This document shows, in pieces, positions 1 through 9,687 of a stretch of DNA of 64,000 bases. The position numbers and the translations under genes were made by a program. A model generated the notes under the pieces. The model was not told the DNA's origin and ran no database searches. It saw only the letters and a program-made list of their open reading frames with translations. This DNA is from Bradyrhizobium manausense (GTDB lineage Bacteria; Pseudomonadota; Alphaproteobacteria; Rhizobiales; Xanthobacteraceae), in NCBI RefSeq assembly GCF_018130615.1, contig NZ_JAFCKB010000005.1, forward strand, positions 62,001 to 126,000, read 5' to 3'. The number at the start of each line of letters is the position of its first letter. Positions within the stretch are counted from its first letter, which is position 1.

Positions 1-486
1 AGCCGTCGGCCCAGATGCCGATGATGAAGCCGAACAGGCTGAACGTCACCGCCGTCAGCACCAGGAAGGCCAGCATCCAGACCGGATGGTGGATATGCAA
101 TGGGACGAAGAGCCCGGCTGTCGCCAGAATGATCAAGCCCAAAATGATCGACTTGGTCGCGGCGGCGCCGACATAACCGAGCACGATCTCGAAATAGGAA
201 ATCGGCGCCGACAGGATCTCGTAGATCGTGCCGGTGAATTTCGGAAAGTAGATGCCGAACGAGGCATTCGCGATGCTCTGCGTCAGCACCGAGAGCATGA
301 TCAGGCCCGGCACGATGAAGGTGCCGTAGCTGACGCCCTCGACCTGGCTGATGCGCGAGCCGATCGCGGCGCCGAACACCACGAAATAGAGCGATGTCGA
401 GACGACGGGCGAAACGATGCTTTGCAGCAGCGTGCGCCAGGTGCGCGCCATTTCGAACAGATAGATGGCGCGGATGGCGCGGTGGT

Positions 487-490
<4 letters not shown>
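1..490 (-). CDS. ABC-2 type transporter permease, YadH-like (partial, C-terminus outside window)
   Basis: Membrane permease subunit of an ABC exporter. The visible 163 residues begin [14 protein letters not shown] and hold hydrophobic stretches separated by short loops, including [11 protein letters not shown], which resembles the same region of E. coli YadH. The reading frame is still open at the left edge, so the C-terminal part is missing. Its ATG (488-490) overlaps the stop of the upstream ATPase gene in an ATGA arrangement, so the two are translationally coupled as an ATPase-permease pair. The substrate cannot be told from sequence. Confidence 0.88.
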
Positions 491-1410
<920 letters not shown>

Positions 1411-1692
1411 GAGGGCCGGTCGGGGGTGGGGAGGGAGGGGCCGGAATCCGTCCTCTGGCGGGCGGACGACCGGCGGAGCCCTGAAATAGGAATGGCCTTG
1501 CCCGGTCGCAATTGGCGAGAGAAAAATCGTCTCAAAACAGGCCCTTAAGTGGCCGGTTTCGGGCAAGTGTTGCGCGATGGTCACGGATTGCGGCGAAGAT
1601 CGCCATTCACGCGGCTCTTTGTTGCGTCTGCGAGCGCGCCGTGGCTACGATTCCGGCCGATCGCGAAGCGTATGTCCCCAGGGAAACAATCG

Positions 1693-2409
1693 ATGAGACC
1701 GAACGGCCGTCACACCGCCGGCGCCAGCCAGTTGTCCACTCTCCGCATCTGGGCGACCTGCCTGCTCCTGCTGTCAGCTGTTGCCATGAGCCCGACCACC
1801 GCCAAGGCGGCGCCGAGCCAGGCTGCGGCGACGACGCATGTCTATCTGCTCCGCGGCGTGCTCAATATCTTCTCGCTCGGGCTCGACACGATCGGCGCCC
1901 GACTCGAGGCCCAGGGCATCCCGGTGACTGTCGCCAACTTCGTGTCCTGGTCCTCGCTCGCCGATGAAGCCGCGACCGCCTACAAGGCCGGCCGCATCAA
2001 GACCATCGTGCTGGTCGGGCATTCCTCCGGCGCAACCGCGCTGCCCGACATGATCGCCAAGCTCAATCAGCTCGGCGTGCCCGTGAAGCTCGCGATCGGG
2101 CTCGATTCCGTATTCAAGACCAGGCTGTCGACCGGCGCCGAGCGCTATATCAACATCTATATCGGCGACGGTCCGGGTGAGCCGGTGCGGGCTGCGTCCG
2201 GTCTTCGCGGCAAGCTCGACAATGTCGATGTGCGCGGCAGCGGCGTCGGCCACATCACCATCGACAAGAACGACGCGATCCAGCGCCGCGTCATCGCCGA
2301 GATCGACGCTGCGATCGCCCGCTCGCGCGGGCTGGCTGGCCCGATCGCCCAGCCAGGCGCGCCGCGGGCTGCGCATTCAGCGGCAGCAACGGCGCCGGCT
2401 CGGAACTAG
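1693..2409 (+). CDS. secreted serine hydrolase-like protein (GHSSG)
   Basis: Putative exported alpha/beta-hydrolase of 238 aa. A signal peptide is visible (hydrophobic core ATCLLLLSAVAM, cleavage near TAKA-AP). The nucleophile elbow is GHSSGA (Ser about residue 111), followed by a possible acid in IGLDSVF and a possible His in VGHITID, in the order Ser-Asp-His. The start at 1693 is preferred because AGGGA lies about 9 nt upstream; the ATG at 1672 and further upstream starts lack this. The next gene is a paralogue with the same block order. The substrate is unknown; a thioesterase or esterase is possible. Confidence 0.75.
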   Translation: MRPNGRHTAGASQLSTLRIWATCLLLLSAVAMSPTTAKAAPSQAAATTHVYLLRGVLNIFSLGLDTIGARLEAQGIPVTVANFVSWSSLADEAATAYKAGRIKTIVLVGHSSGATALPDMIAKLNQLGVPVKLAIGLDSVFKTRLSTGAERYINIYIGDGPGEPVRAASGLRGKLDNVDVRGSGVGHITIDKNDAIQRRVIAEIDAAIARSRGLAGPIAQPGAPRAAHSAAATAPARN

Positions 2410-2521
2410 CTGCGGGCTTGGGCGGCGGGGCAGGTTCCGTGCCCCAAATTCCACCCAATCGCTGGTCACTAAGCGCCGCAGGGGAGGCCGTGTGCCTCTC
2501 GTGGTGGGACTGCGGGACTTG

Positions 2522-3475
2522 ATGATTGATCCAAGGCGACTTGTGGTGCTGGCAGCTTTTGCGCTGCTCGCCTTGAATCCCGGTCTGGCCGCAGCTTCGC
2601 CCGCCAAATCAAAGCCGGCTGCAATCACCTCTGTCGCGCCGCCGCCTCCTGAGCCGCCCGCCGAACCTCTGCCGCCGCCGAAGATCTACCTGTTCCGCGG
2701 CGCCATGGGACCGTTCTTTTCGACCGGCATCGACCGGCTCAGCGAGAAGCTGACCAAGGCCGGCTTCTCGGCCGACGTCTACGAATTCACCTTGTGCCGG
2801 CTGATCGGCAACCGCGCCATCGCCAGCTACAAGGAGAGCCCGGCGCCGATCGTGCTGATCGGCCACTCCATGGGCGGGCTGTGCTCGGTCCTCATCTCCG
2901 AAATGGCCGCCAAGGAAAACATCCCGATCAGTCTCGTCATCACCATCGACCCCGCGCATGCGACCGACGACGTGCCGCTCAATGTCGAGCGCTTCATCAA
3001 CATCTTCCTGTCCGACAGCGTGCTCGGTGGCGGCGATGTGGTGGCCGTGCCCGGCTTTCGCGGCCATTACGCGAGCTACGACTTGAAATTGAACAGCCGC
3101 GTCTCGCACATCAACATCGAGAAGTCGGACGACATCCATCGCCAGATCGTCGACATGGTGACCCAGCTGCCGCGCATCCAGGTGCAGACCCAGGCCGATG
3201 CCGTGCCGCTGCGCTATCTCGTGCCCGCCGATACGCTGGTTGAATTGTGGGATAGCGGCGTACGTTTGCCGGTGCGTGCCGGAGACACGATGGAGAGCAT
3301 CTCGGCGACCCATCGCGTGCCGGTCTGGGCGATCCTACAGAGCAACTCGCTGCCGGAGAACGCGACGCTCACCCCGGGCCAGTCGATCATCGTGCCGCGG
3401 CATCTGACGCCGCCGGAGGCCGCGGCTGCGATGGCGGTGCCGCCGCCGGCGGCACCTTCGGGACGGAAGAAGTAG
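2522..3475 (+). CDS. secreted serine hydrolase-like protein with C-terminal LysM domain
   Basis: Exported 317-aa paralogue of the preceding gene. It has a signal peptide (LVVLAAFALLALNPGLAAA), a proline-rich linker (residues about 40-53), GHSMGG with Ser116, the acid candidate in ITIDPAH and the His candidate in VSHINIE. Residues about 247-294 form a LysM module (VRAGDTMESISATHRV ... LTPGQSIIVP), which in other proteins binds peptidoglycan. This suggests a hydrolase held at the cell wall. Start is uncertain: a GTG at 2492 directly behind GGGGAGG would add 10 residues. It converges on the dehydrogenase gene with only 6 nt between. Confidence 0.8.
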   Translation: MIDPRRLVVLAAFALLALNPGLAAASPAKSKPAAITSVAPPPPEPPAEPLPPPKIYLFRGAMGPFFSTGIDRLSEKLTKAGFSADVYEFTLCRLIGNRAIASYKESPAPIVLIGHSMGGLCSVLISEMAAKENIPISLVITIDPAHATDDVPLNVERFINIFLSDSVLGGGDVVAVPGFRGHYASYDLKLNSRVSHINIEKSDDIHRQIVDMVTQLPRIQVQTQADAVPLRYLVPADTLVELWDSGVRLPVRAGDTMESISATHRVPVWAILQSNSLPENATLTPGQSIIVPRHLTPPEAAAAMAVPPPAAPSGRKK

Positions 3476-3481
3476 GTTCTC

Positions 3482-4555
3482 TCACACGTTCGAGCCGTGG
3501 ATCGCGTCGATCACGGCGTCCGTGACTTCCTTTGTCGTGGCCTTGCCGCCGACATCGGGCGTCAGCACGCCGGCGGCGCAGACCTGCTCGACCGCCTTCA
3601 TCAGGCGAGCGGCGGCATCCTTCTCGCCGAGATGCTCGAGCATCTGCGCCCCGGTCCAGAAGGTTGCGACCGGGTTGGCGATGCCCTTGCCGGTGATGTC
3701 GAAGGCCGAGCCGTGGATCGGCTCGAACATCGAGGGGAAGCGGCGCTGCGGATCGATGTTGCCGGTCGGCGCCACGCCGAGGCTGCCGGCGAGTGCGCCG
3801 GCGAGGTCGGAGAGAATGTCGGCGTGAAGATTGGTCGCAACGATGGTGTCGAGGCTCTTCGGATGCAGCGTCATGCGCACCGTCATGGCGTCGACCAGCA
3901 TCTTGTCCCAGGTCACGTCGGGGAATTCGGTCGCAACTTCGGCGGCGATCTCGTCCCACATCACCATGCCGTGGCGCTGCGCGTTCGACTTGGTCACGAC
4001 GGTGAGGAACTTGCGCGGGCGCGACTGCGCGAGCTGGAACGCGTAGCGCATGATGCGGGTGACACCGACGCGGGTGAAGACCGCGACTTCGGTGCCGACC
4101 TCTTCCGGCAGGCCCTTGTGTGCGCGGCCGCCCATGCCGGCATACTCGCCTTCCGAGTTTTCGCGCACGATCACCCAGTCGAGATCGCCGACGCCGACAT
4201 TGCGCAGCGGTGAGGCCACGCCCGGCAAGATCTTGGTCGGGCGCACATTGGCGTATTGGTCAAAGCCCTGGCAGATCGGCAGGCGCAGGCCCCACAGCGT
4301 GATGTGGTCGGGCACGTCAGGTGCGCCGACCGCGCCGAAATAGATCGCGTCGAACTTCTTGAGTTCGGCGAGGCCGTCGGCCGGCATCATCACGCCGTGC
4401 TTCTTGTAATAGTCCGAGCCCCAGTCGAACGTCTTGACGTTGAAGGCGATGTCGCCGCTGCGCTTGGCCAGCGCCTCCAGCACACGGACGCCGGCCAAGA
4501 TCACCTCGGGGCCGATGCCGTCGGCGGGAATGGCTGCGATCGAATGGGTGCGCAT
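3482..4555 (-). CDS. tartrate / D-malate dehydrogenase (decarboxylating), TtuC/DmlA-like
   Basis: NAD-dependent beta-decarboxylating dehydrogenase of the isocitrate/isopropylmalate family, 357 aa, acting on D-malate or tartrate. It starts with IAAIPADGIGPEV, has the DmlA-like segment FDAIYFGAVGAPD, the substrate-binding VVRENSEGEYAGMGGR and the NAD-site segment FEPIHGSAFDI. Similarity to E. coli DmlA (361 aa) runs over the full length. A GGAG lies upstream of the ATG. It is the second gene of an operon after the MFS carrier (21 nt apart), which supports growth on an imported hydroxy-diacid. Confidence 0.9.
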   Translation of the reverse strand: MRTHSIAAIPADGIGPEVILAGVRVLEALAKRSGDIAFNVKTFDWGSDYYKKHGVMMPADGLAELKKFDAIYFGAVGAPDVPDHITLWGLRLPICQGFDQYANVRPTKILPGVASPLRNVGVGDLDWVIVRENSEGEYAGMGGRAHKGLPEEVGTEVAVFTRVGVTRIMRYAFQLAQSRPRKFLTVVTKSNAQRHGMVMWDEIAAEVATEFPDVTWDKMLVDAMTVRMTLHPKSLDTIVATNLHADILSDLAGALAGSLGVAPTGNIDPQRRFPSMFEPIHGSAFDITGKGIANPVATFWTGAQMLEHLGEKDAAARLMKAVEQVCAAGVLTPDVGGKATTKEVTDAVIDAIHGSNV

Positions 4556-4576
4556 GGGAGTGCTCCGTTTGAGAGA

Positions 4577-5890
4577 TCAGTGGGATTGCGGGACGGGTTC
4601 GATGCGGGCGGTTTTCGCCCGCGACAATAGCAGGGTGAGGGCCGCGGAGAGGACGAGCAGGCCGCAGACGAAATAGAGGCCGCCGACGAAGCTGCCGGTC
4701 TGGTCCTTGATCCAGCCGATCATGGCGGGACCGGCGAAGCCGCCGAGATTGCCGATCGAATTGATGGTGGCAATGCCGGCGGCGGCTGCGGGGCCGGACA
4801 GGAACAGCGTCGGCATGCTCCACAGCGGCGGCTTTGCCGAGGAGATGCCGATATTGACGAGCGTCAGTGCGACCAGCACGGCAACGACGCCGGATGCAAG
4901 GCCGGCATAGGCGAGGCCCACGGCGGCGATCAGGCAGGCCAGCACGACATGCCAGGTGCGCTCGCCGGTACGGTCCGAATGCCTTGCCCACAGCACCATG
5001 GCGACGACCGCAGCCGTGGCCGGCAGCGCGTTGAGGAAGCCGACCTGGAGCGACGACAGGCCGAACTGCTTGATGATCTGCGGCGCCCAGACGCCGAGCG
5101 TGTAGAGGCCGGCCGAGGTGCCGAAATAGATCAGCGACAGCGCCAGCACGCGCGGATCGGCGAGCCCGCGCCAGATGCTGTGGCTCGCGGTTGCGGCCTT
5201 GCGCGTGGTCTCTTCATTCATGGTCTCGACCAGCCAGCGGCGCTCGTCCTCGGCCAGCCATTTCGCCTTCTCGGGGCGGTCGGTGAGGAAGGCCAGCACG
5301 ACGAAACCGAGCAGCACGGCCGGCAGCGCCTCCAGCACGAACAGCCATTGCCAGCCCTTGAAGCCGAGCAGGCCGTCCATCTCGAGAAGTGCGCCGGAGA
5401 CCGGCGAGCCCAGCACAGTCGAGAGCGGGGCAGCCGCCATGAACAGTGCAGTCACCGCGGCGCGCTGGCGTGCCGGGAACCAGTAGGAGAGGTAGAGGAT
5501 GATGCCGGGAAAGAAGCCGGCTTCCGCGACGCCGAGCAGGAAGCGCAGGATGTAGAAGCTGGTCGCGCCCTGCACGAACGCCATCGCCGCCGAGACCAGG
5601 CCCCAGGTGATCATCACCCGCGCGATCCAGATCCGCGCGCCGACCTTGTGCAGGATGATGTTGGAGGGCACCTCGAACAGGAAATAGCCCCAGAAGAAGA
5701 TGCCGGCACCAAAGCCATAGACGGTCGGCGACAGGCCGATGTCCTTGTTCATGGTCAGCGAGGCGAAGCCGATGTTGACGCGGTCGATGAAGGCCACGAA
5801 GTACAGCAGCATGATGAAGGGAACGATACGCCAGGTGATCTTGCGCAGCACGCGCGTCTGAATCTCGCTCGCCACTCTCGCCTCCCTCAA
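4577..5890 (-). CDS. MFS transporter, tartrate-carrier (TtuB)-like anion:cation symporter
   Basis: Inner-membrane carrier of the anion:cation symporter family, 437 aa with about 12 hydrophobic segments. The N-terminal segment YFVAFIDRVNIGFASLTMNKDIGLSP is typical of TtuB, GudP and phthalate carriers (quoted in part: IDRVNIGFA). It precedes the tartrate/malate dehydrogenase by 21 nt on the same strand and is divergent from a LysR regulator gene, so import and oxidation of a hydroxy-diacid such as tartrate is the likely role. Substrate is inferred from context only. Confidence 0.85.
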   Translation of the reverse strand: MREARVASEIQTRVLRKITWRIVPFIMLLYFVAFIDRVNIGFASLTMNKDIGLSPTVYGFGAGIFFWGYFLFEVPSNIILHKVGARIWIARVMITWGLVSAAMAFVQGATSFYILRFLLGVAEAGFFPGIILYLSYWFPARQRAAVTALFMAAAPLSTVLGSPVSGALLEMDGLLGFKGWQWLFVLEALPAVLLGFVVLAFLTDRPEKAKWLAEDERRWLVETMNEETTRKAATASHSIWRGLADPRVLALSLIYFGTSAGLYTLGVWAPQIIKQFGLSSLQVGFLNALPATAAVVAMVLWARHSDRTGERTWHVVLACLIAAVGLAYAGLASGVVAVLVALTLVNIGISSAKPPLWSMPTLFLSGPAAAAGIATINSIGNLGGFAGPAMIGWIKDQTGSFVGGLYFVCGLLVLSAALTLLLSRAKTARIEPVPQSH

Positions 5891-5959
5891 GTTCCGGTTT
5901 TGGTTTGTGTGGTAGTGAGCCTAGGCGGAGGCGGCAGGCGCACTCAATTGGCGCTGATT

Positions 5960-5978
5960 TATACAAAAAAATGATATA
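5960..5978. promoter_or_regulatory. candidate LysR-type box TATA-N11-TATA
   Basis: A symmetric TATA-N11-TATA lies in the divergent region between the MFS/dehydrogenase operon (start 5890) and the LysR gene (start 6128). It fits the T-N11-A rule for LysR-type regulators and lies 70 bp upstream of the MFS start, a usual place for an activator site. Seen in sequence; function inferred. Confidence 0.4.
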
Positions 5979-5998
5979 ATCCTCGGAAGGCCGCCGCT

Positions 5999-6084
5999 CG
6001 TCATGGCCGGGCTTGACCCGGCCATCCACGCCTTTTGACCGCGGCGCGAAGCACGTGGATGCCCGGGACAAGCCGGGCATGACG
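5999..6084. repeat. palindromic intergenic repeat (CGTCATG...CATGACG ends)
   Basis: An 86-bp imperfect palindrome. The left arm CGTCATGGCCGGGCTTG and the right arm (ending AAGCCGGGCATGACG) are near-complementary, as are the inner CATCCACG and CGTGGATG. I recognise the type as a dispersed intergenic repeat in Bradyrhizobium. It lies in the divergent promoter region in front of the LysR gene. Confidence 0.75.
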
Positions 6085-6127
6085 ACCTCATAGAGATCTT
6101 TTGCTCCAGGTGAGACGAGGACATAGG

Positions 6128-7045
6128 ATGGAATTGCATCAGCTTCGATGTTTCGTGGCGGCGGCCGAGCAGCTGCATTTCGGCCGCGCCGCGCAGCACC
6201 TGCAGATGCTGCCGTCCGCGCTCGGGCGCCAGATCAGGCTCTTGGAAGAGGATCTGGGCACGCGGCTGTTCGCGCGCACCACCCGCGCCGTCTCGCTGAC
6301 GGAGGACGGCACGACGCTGTTGCGCGACGCTCGCGCCATCCTCGCCCGGGTCGAGGCCGTCGAGAGCAATTTGCGCAATCGCTCGCGCGCAGGCGCTGCG
6401 CGGCGGCTGCGGGTCGGCGCCATCGACAGCGCCGCAGCCGGGCTGTTGCCGTCGCTCTTGCGCGACTTTCGCGCCGGGCATCCCGAAGTCTCGGTTCAGC
6501 TGCTCGAGGACAAGACGATCCGGCTGCTGCCCAAGATTTTGACGGGTGCGCTTGATCTCGCCTTCGTTCGTCCGCCCGACCGGCCGGACAAGCGGCTGGA
6601 GTTTCGGCCTCTGCTTCAGGAAACCGCGATCGTGGCCTTTCCGCAGCGCCACGCACTCGCTGCGCGCAAGTCGATCACGCTGGCAGACATCGCCGACGAG
6701 GCGATGCTGGTGCCGGACCGCCGCTCGCGGCCGCACAGCCACGACCTCACCATCCAACTGTTCGAGCAGGCTGGCTTGACGCCGCGCATCGTGCAGGTCG
6801 CCGACGAAAAGCAGACGATCATCAATCTGGTGGCAACGAAGCTCGGTGTCGCCATCGTGCCGCGCTGGACCGCGCGGATGGCGGTGACGGGCGTGCGCTT
6901 CGTGCCGCTCCGTCCCAAGCAGAGCGGCCCCGTCGGCCGGCTGCCGCTGGCGGCGGCATGGCTGCGCGGCTCGCGCGATCCGGCTCGCGATGCCATGCTG
7001 GCGGTGCTGGACGCGCGCCTGCGCAGCTATGCGCGGGAGGCGTGA
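6128..7045 (+). CDS. LysR family transcriptional regulator
   Basis: DNA-binding regulator of 305 aa. The N-terminal winged helix-turn-helix reads MELHQLRCFVAAAEQLHFGRAAQHL and is followed by the usual dimer helix and a periplasmic-binding-like effector domain. The start at 6128 fits the family N-terminus and has a GAGG close upstream; an in-frame earlier start at 6101 would add an atypical leader. It is divergent from the TtuB/TtuC-like operon, which it probably controls in response to the diacid or a metabolite, and is followed at 37 nt by the aspartate-dehydrogenase-like gene. Confidence 0.92.
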   Translation: MELHQLRCFVAAAEQLHFGRAAQHLQMLPSALGRQIRLLEEDLGTRLFARTTRAVSLTEDGTTLLRDARAILARVEAVESNLRNRSRAGAARRLRVGAIDSAAAGLLPSLLRDFRAGHPEVSVQLLEDKTIRLLPKILTGALDLAFVRPPDRPDKRLEFRPLLQETAIVAFPQRHALAARKSITLADIADEAMLVPDRRSRPHSHDLTIQLFEQAGLTPRIVQVADEKQTIINLVATKLGVAIVPRWTARMAVTGVRFVPLRPKQSGPVGRLPLAAAWLRGSRDPARDAMLAVLDARLRSYAREA

Positions 7046-7082
7046 GCGGTTATGACTTGGGCCCGGCGAGAAGGTGGATGCG

Positions 7083-7907
7083 ATGACTGATCAGAAAGCT
7101 TCGAACGAATTGCGGGTGGCCATCGCAGGGCTGGGCTCGATCGGCAGCAAGATCGCAACGGCGCTCGATCAGGGCATCGAAGGATTGAGCTTGTCCGCCG
7201 TGGCCGTGCGCGATCCCGTCAAGCATCGGGCGTTCCTCAACGGCCTGCGCCGTCCGCCAAAGATTTTGCCGATCGACCAGCTCGGCGATGCCGCCGACAT
7301 CGTGGTCGAGTGCGCGCCAAGCAGCCGGCTGCGCGCGATCGTCGAGCCCGCGGTGAAGCGCGGCAAGTCCGCCGTCGTGGTCAGCGTCGGCGGACTGCTC
7401 GACAATTTCGATCTGATCGATCTCGCCCGCGCCAAGGGTGGCCGCATCCTCGTGCCAACAGGTGCGCTGATCGGGCTCGATGCCGTCAACGCCGCCGCGG
7501 TCGGCACCATTCATTCGGTGAAGATGGTGACGCGCAAGCCGGTCGATGGGCTGAAGGGCGCGCCGTTCATCGTCGAGAATAACATCGACATCGACAATCT
7601 GCGCGAGCCGCTCAAGCTGTTCGAGGGTAGCGCGCGCGAGGCGGCGAAGGGTTTTCCGGCGAACGTCAATGTCGCTGTTGCGCTGTCGCTGGCGGGCATC
7701 GGGCCCGATCGCACCCAGATGCAGGTCTGGGCCGACCCCACCGTGACGCGCAATGTTCATCGCATCGAGGTCGAAGCGGATTCGGCGCGCTTCTCGATGG
7801 GCATCGAGAACATCCCGTCAGAAAATCCAAAGACGGGAATGATCACCGCGCTGTCCGTCATCGCGCTGCTACGCAAGCAGCGCGCCACGTTGTGCGTGGG
7901 GACGTAG
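7083..7907 (+). CDS. L-aspartate dehydrogenase-like protein
   Basis: NAD(P)-dependent dehydrogenase of the aspartate dehydrogenase family (DUF108), 274 aa. An N-terminal Rossmann motif VAIAGLGSIGSKIA is followed by the family segments VPTGALIGLDAVNAA and FPANVNVAVALSLAGIG, and a His in NVHRIEVE is a catalytic candidate. The ATG at 7083 has GGTGG 5 nt upstream. The known reaction is L-aspartate to iminoaspartate/oxaloacetate. No nadA or nadC is nearby, so a catabolic role with the neighbouring diacid genes is as likely as NAD synthesis. Confidence 0.85.
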   Translation: MTDQKASNELRVAIAGLGSIGSKIATALDQGIEGLSLSAVAVRDPVKHRAFLNGLRRPPKILPIDQLGDAADIVVECAPSSRLRAIVEPAVKRGKSAVVVSVGGLLDNFDLIDLARAKGGRILVPTGALIGLDAVNAAAVGTIHSVKMVTRKPVDGLKGAPFIVENNIDIDNLREPLKLFEGSAREAAKGFPANVNVAVALSLAGIGPDRTQMQVWADPTVTRNVHRIEVEADSARFSMGIENIPSENPKTGMITALSVIALLRKQRATLCVGT

Positions 7908-7925
7908 AGCGGATCGGACTAGAGC

Positions 7926-7973
7926 GACCGCCCCAAGCGGCGGTCGGCTCCCTCGCCCCGCTTGCGGGGAGAG
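7926..7973. repeat. double hairpin between convergent genes
   Basis: Two adjacent hairpins: GACCGCC/GGCGGTC with a 6-nt loop, and CTCGCCCCGC/GCGGGGAGAG (one mismatch) with a TT loop. They lie between two convergent genes and may act as a terminator, though there is no T-run. The second hairpin resembles one end of the repeat at 44175-44321. Confidence 0.5.
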
Positions 7974-7987
7974 GCGAAGAATCATCG

Positions 7988-9292
7988 CTACGCGCCCGTC
8001 ACGCGCCAGATCACGTTGCCGACGTCGTCGGCCATCAGCAGCGACTTCTTGTCGGGGCCGATCACGACGCCAACCGGGCGACCATAGGATTCCCTCTCGT
8101 CGGGGGACAGGAAGCCCGACAGGATGTCGCGGCCGGGGCCGGAGGGTTTTCCGTTCGCGAACGGGATGAACACCAGCTTGTAACCGGACAGCGTGCTGCG
8201 ATTCCACGAGCCGTGCTGGCCGATCACCATGCCGTCGGGGAAGCCGGGCAGGGTGCCCGCCGGCATCCAGCATAGGCCGAGCGAGGCGGTGTGGCCGCCG
8301 AGCGCGTAGTCCGGTTGAATCGCCCTGGCGACCATCGCCGGATCCTGCGGCACGCGGTCGTCCACCGTCTTGCCCCAGTAGCAATAGGGCCAGCCGTAGA
8401 AGCCGCCGTCGCGCACCGAGGTCAGATAGTCTGGCGGCGTCTCGTCGCCGAGACCGTCGCGCTCGTTGACCACGGTCCAGAGCACGCCGGTCGTCGGCTC
8501 CCACGCCAATCCAACCGGATTGCGCAGGCCCGCGCCAAAAATGCGGTGCGTGCCGGCGGCGAGATCGAGCTCGTAGACCGCGGCGCGGCCTTCCTCGACC
8601 TCCATGCCCATCTCCGCGATGTTGCTGAGCGAGCCGACGCCGGCATAGAGCTTCTTGCCGTCGGGGCTGGCGAGCAGGCTGCGCGTCCAATGGCCGCTCG
8701 GCTTGAAGGTGGTGAGCCGCTTGCCCGGCGCGGTGATGCGATCGGCATTGGCGACGTAAGGAAAGGCCATCACGCCGTCGGTGTTGCCGACATAGAAGGT
8801 GTCGCCGACCAGCGCCATGCCGAACGGCTGGTTGAGGTTTTCCATGAAGGCGCCGCGAACCTCGGCAACGCCGTCGCCGTCCTTGTCGCGCAACAGCGTG
8901 ATGCGGTTGGCCGACACGCCGAGCGCGGCGGCGCGGCGCATCGTCGCCTGCATCGCGTAGTGGAACACGTTGCGCGGGGCACCGGCGATCTGCGTCGCTT
9001 CCGCAATCAGCACGTCGCCATTGGGCAGCACCTCGATCCAGCGCGGATGGTCGAGGCCGCCTGCGAACGCATTGACCTTGAGCCCGGGCGCGACCGCCGG
9101 CTTCTGGCCCTCGCTCCAGCCGCGTGCGGTCGGCATCTTCAGTGTCGGGATCGCGCCTTGCGGTTTGGCTTCGGGAATGGCGGGCGCCTGGCCCCAGGCC
9201 GGTGCGGCCTCGGTGCCCGTGAGCTTCCGCCATTGCAGCGCCATGCCGCCGAGGACTGCGACGAACTGCGCGAAGATGCTGGAAAAAGTCAT
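7988..9292 (-). CDS. PQQ-type sorbosone/glucose dehydrogenase-like beta-propeller protein
   Basis: Probable periplasmic PQQ-dependent sugar dehydrogenase of 434 aa. A short N-terminal hydrophobic segment (FAQFVAVLGGMAL) may be an export signal or anchor. The body has propeller repeats such as LDHPRWIEVLPNGDVLIAEA, NQPFGMALVGDTFYVGNTDG, RNPVGLAWEP and DGGFYGWPYCYWG, the last two typical of the L-sorbosone dehydrogenase family. The start at 9292 has AGGGG about 7 nt upstream; upstream in-frame sequence reads as non-coding. Substrate is not determined. Confidence 0.85.
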   Translation of the reverse strand: MTFSSIFAQFVAVLGGMALQWRKLTGTEAAPAWGQAPAIPEAKPQGAIPTLKMPTARGWSEGQKPAVAPGLKVNAFAGGLDHPRWIEVLPNGDVLIAEATQIAGAPRNVFHYAMQATMRRAAALGVSANRITLLRDKDGDGVAEVRGAFMENLNQPFGMALVGDTFYVGNTDGVMAFPYVANADRITAPGKRLTTFKPSGHWTRSLLASPDGKKLYAGVGSLSNIAEMGMEVEEGRAAVYELDLAAGTHRIFGAGLRNPVGLAWEPTTGVLWTVVNERDGLGDETPPDYLTSVRDGGFYGWPYCYWGKTVDDRVPQDPAMVARAIQPDYALGGHTASLGLCWMPAGTLPGFPDGMVIGQHGSWNRSTLSGYKLVFIPFANGKPSGPGRDILSGFLSPDERESYGRPVGVVIGPDKKSLLMADDVGNVIWRVTGA

Positions 9293-9687
9293 GAGACGCC
9301 CCTGTCGAATCCTGTGGCACTGTCCAACGCCGGATCGCACCGAGCCCCGCGCGGGCTCAGGCCAGATCGTCGACCTCTCCAGATCGACGATGGATGCCGT
9401 CGTGCCTTTTGTGCGCGCATCCAACTGGGTCGCGGTAAAAAGGTCAACCTGTGTGGGCTCGGATCGGGCCGTTCACGGCGCAAATGGCAGCACGCCGAAT
9501 TTGCATGGCAAGAATGCGACCGCGCAAGACTCTCAGCGTCGTCCGGGCGAAGGCCGGGACCCACCGCGTGATCTATCGATTGTGGATGGTCGAGGTACCG
9601 AACGACGAATCTTCGCCAGACATCGCCCTGTGGTTATGGGTCTCGGCCTTCGCCGGAACGACACCGAGGATGGGGTGGGTTCTTATC
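9293..9687. other. 395-bp gene-free stretch
   Basis: Holds the upstream region of the sugar dehydrogenase gene and a palindromic repeat at 9538-9663. Long open frames on the plus strand here (reaching 9571 and 11421) run antisense through real genes and have no coding character. No further gene seen. Confidence 0.7.
9538..9663. repeat. palindromic intergenic repeat (CGTCGTCCGGGCGAAGGCC ends)
   Basis: About 126 bp with near-complementary ends: CGTCGTCCGGGCGAAGGCC on the left and GGCCTTCGCCGGAACGACA on the right, plus inner GGGACCCA and TGGGTCTC. It belongs to a different family from the copy at 5999-6084. It lies between the sugar dehydrogenase and the ICMT-like gene. Confidence 0.7.
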
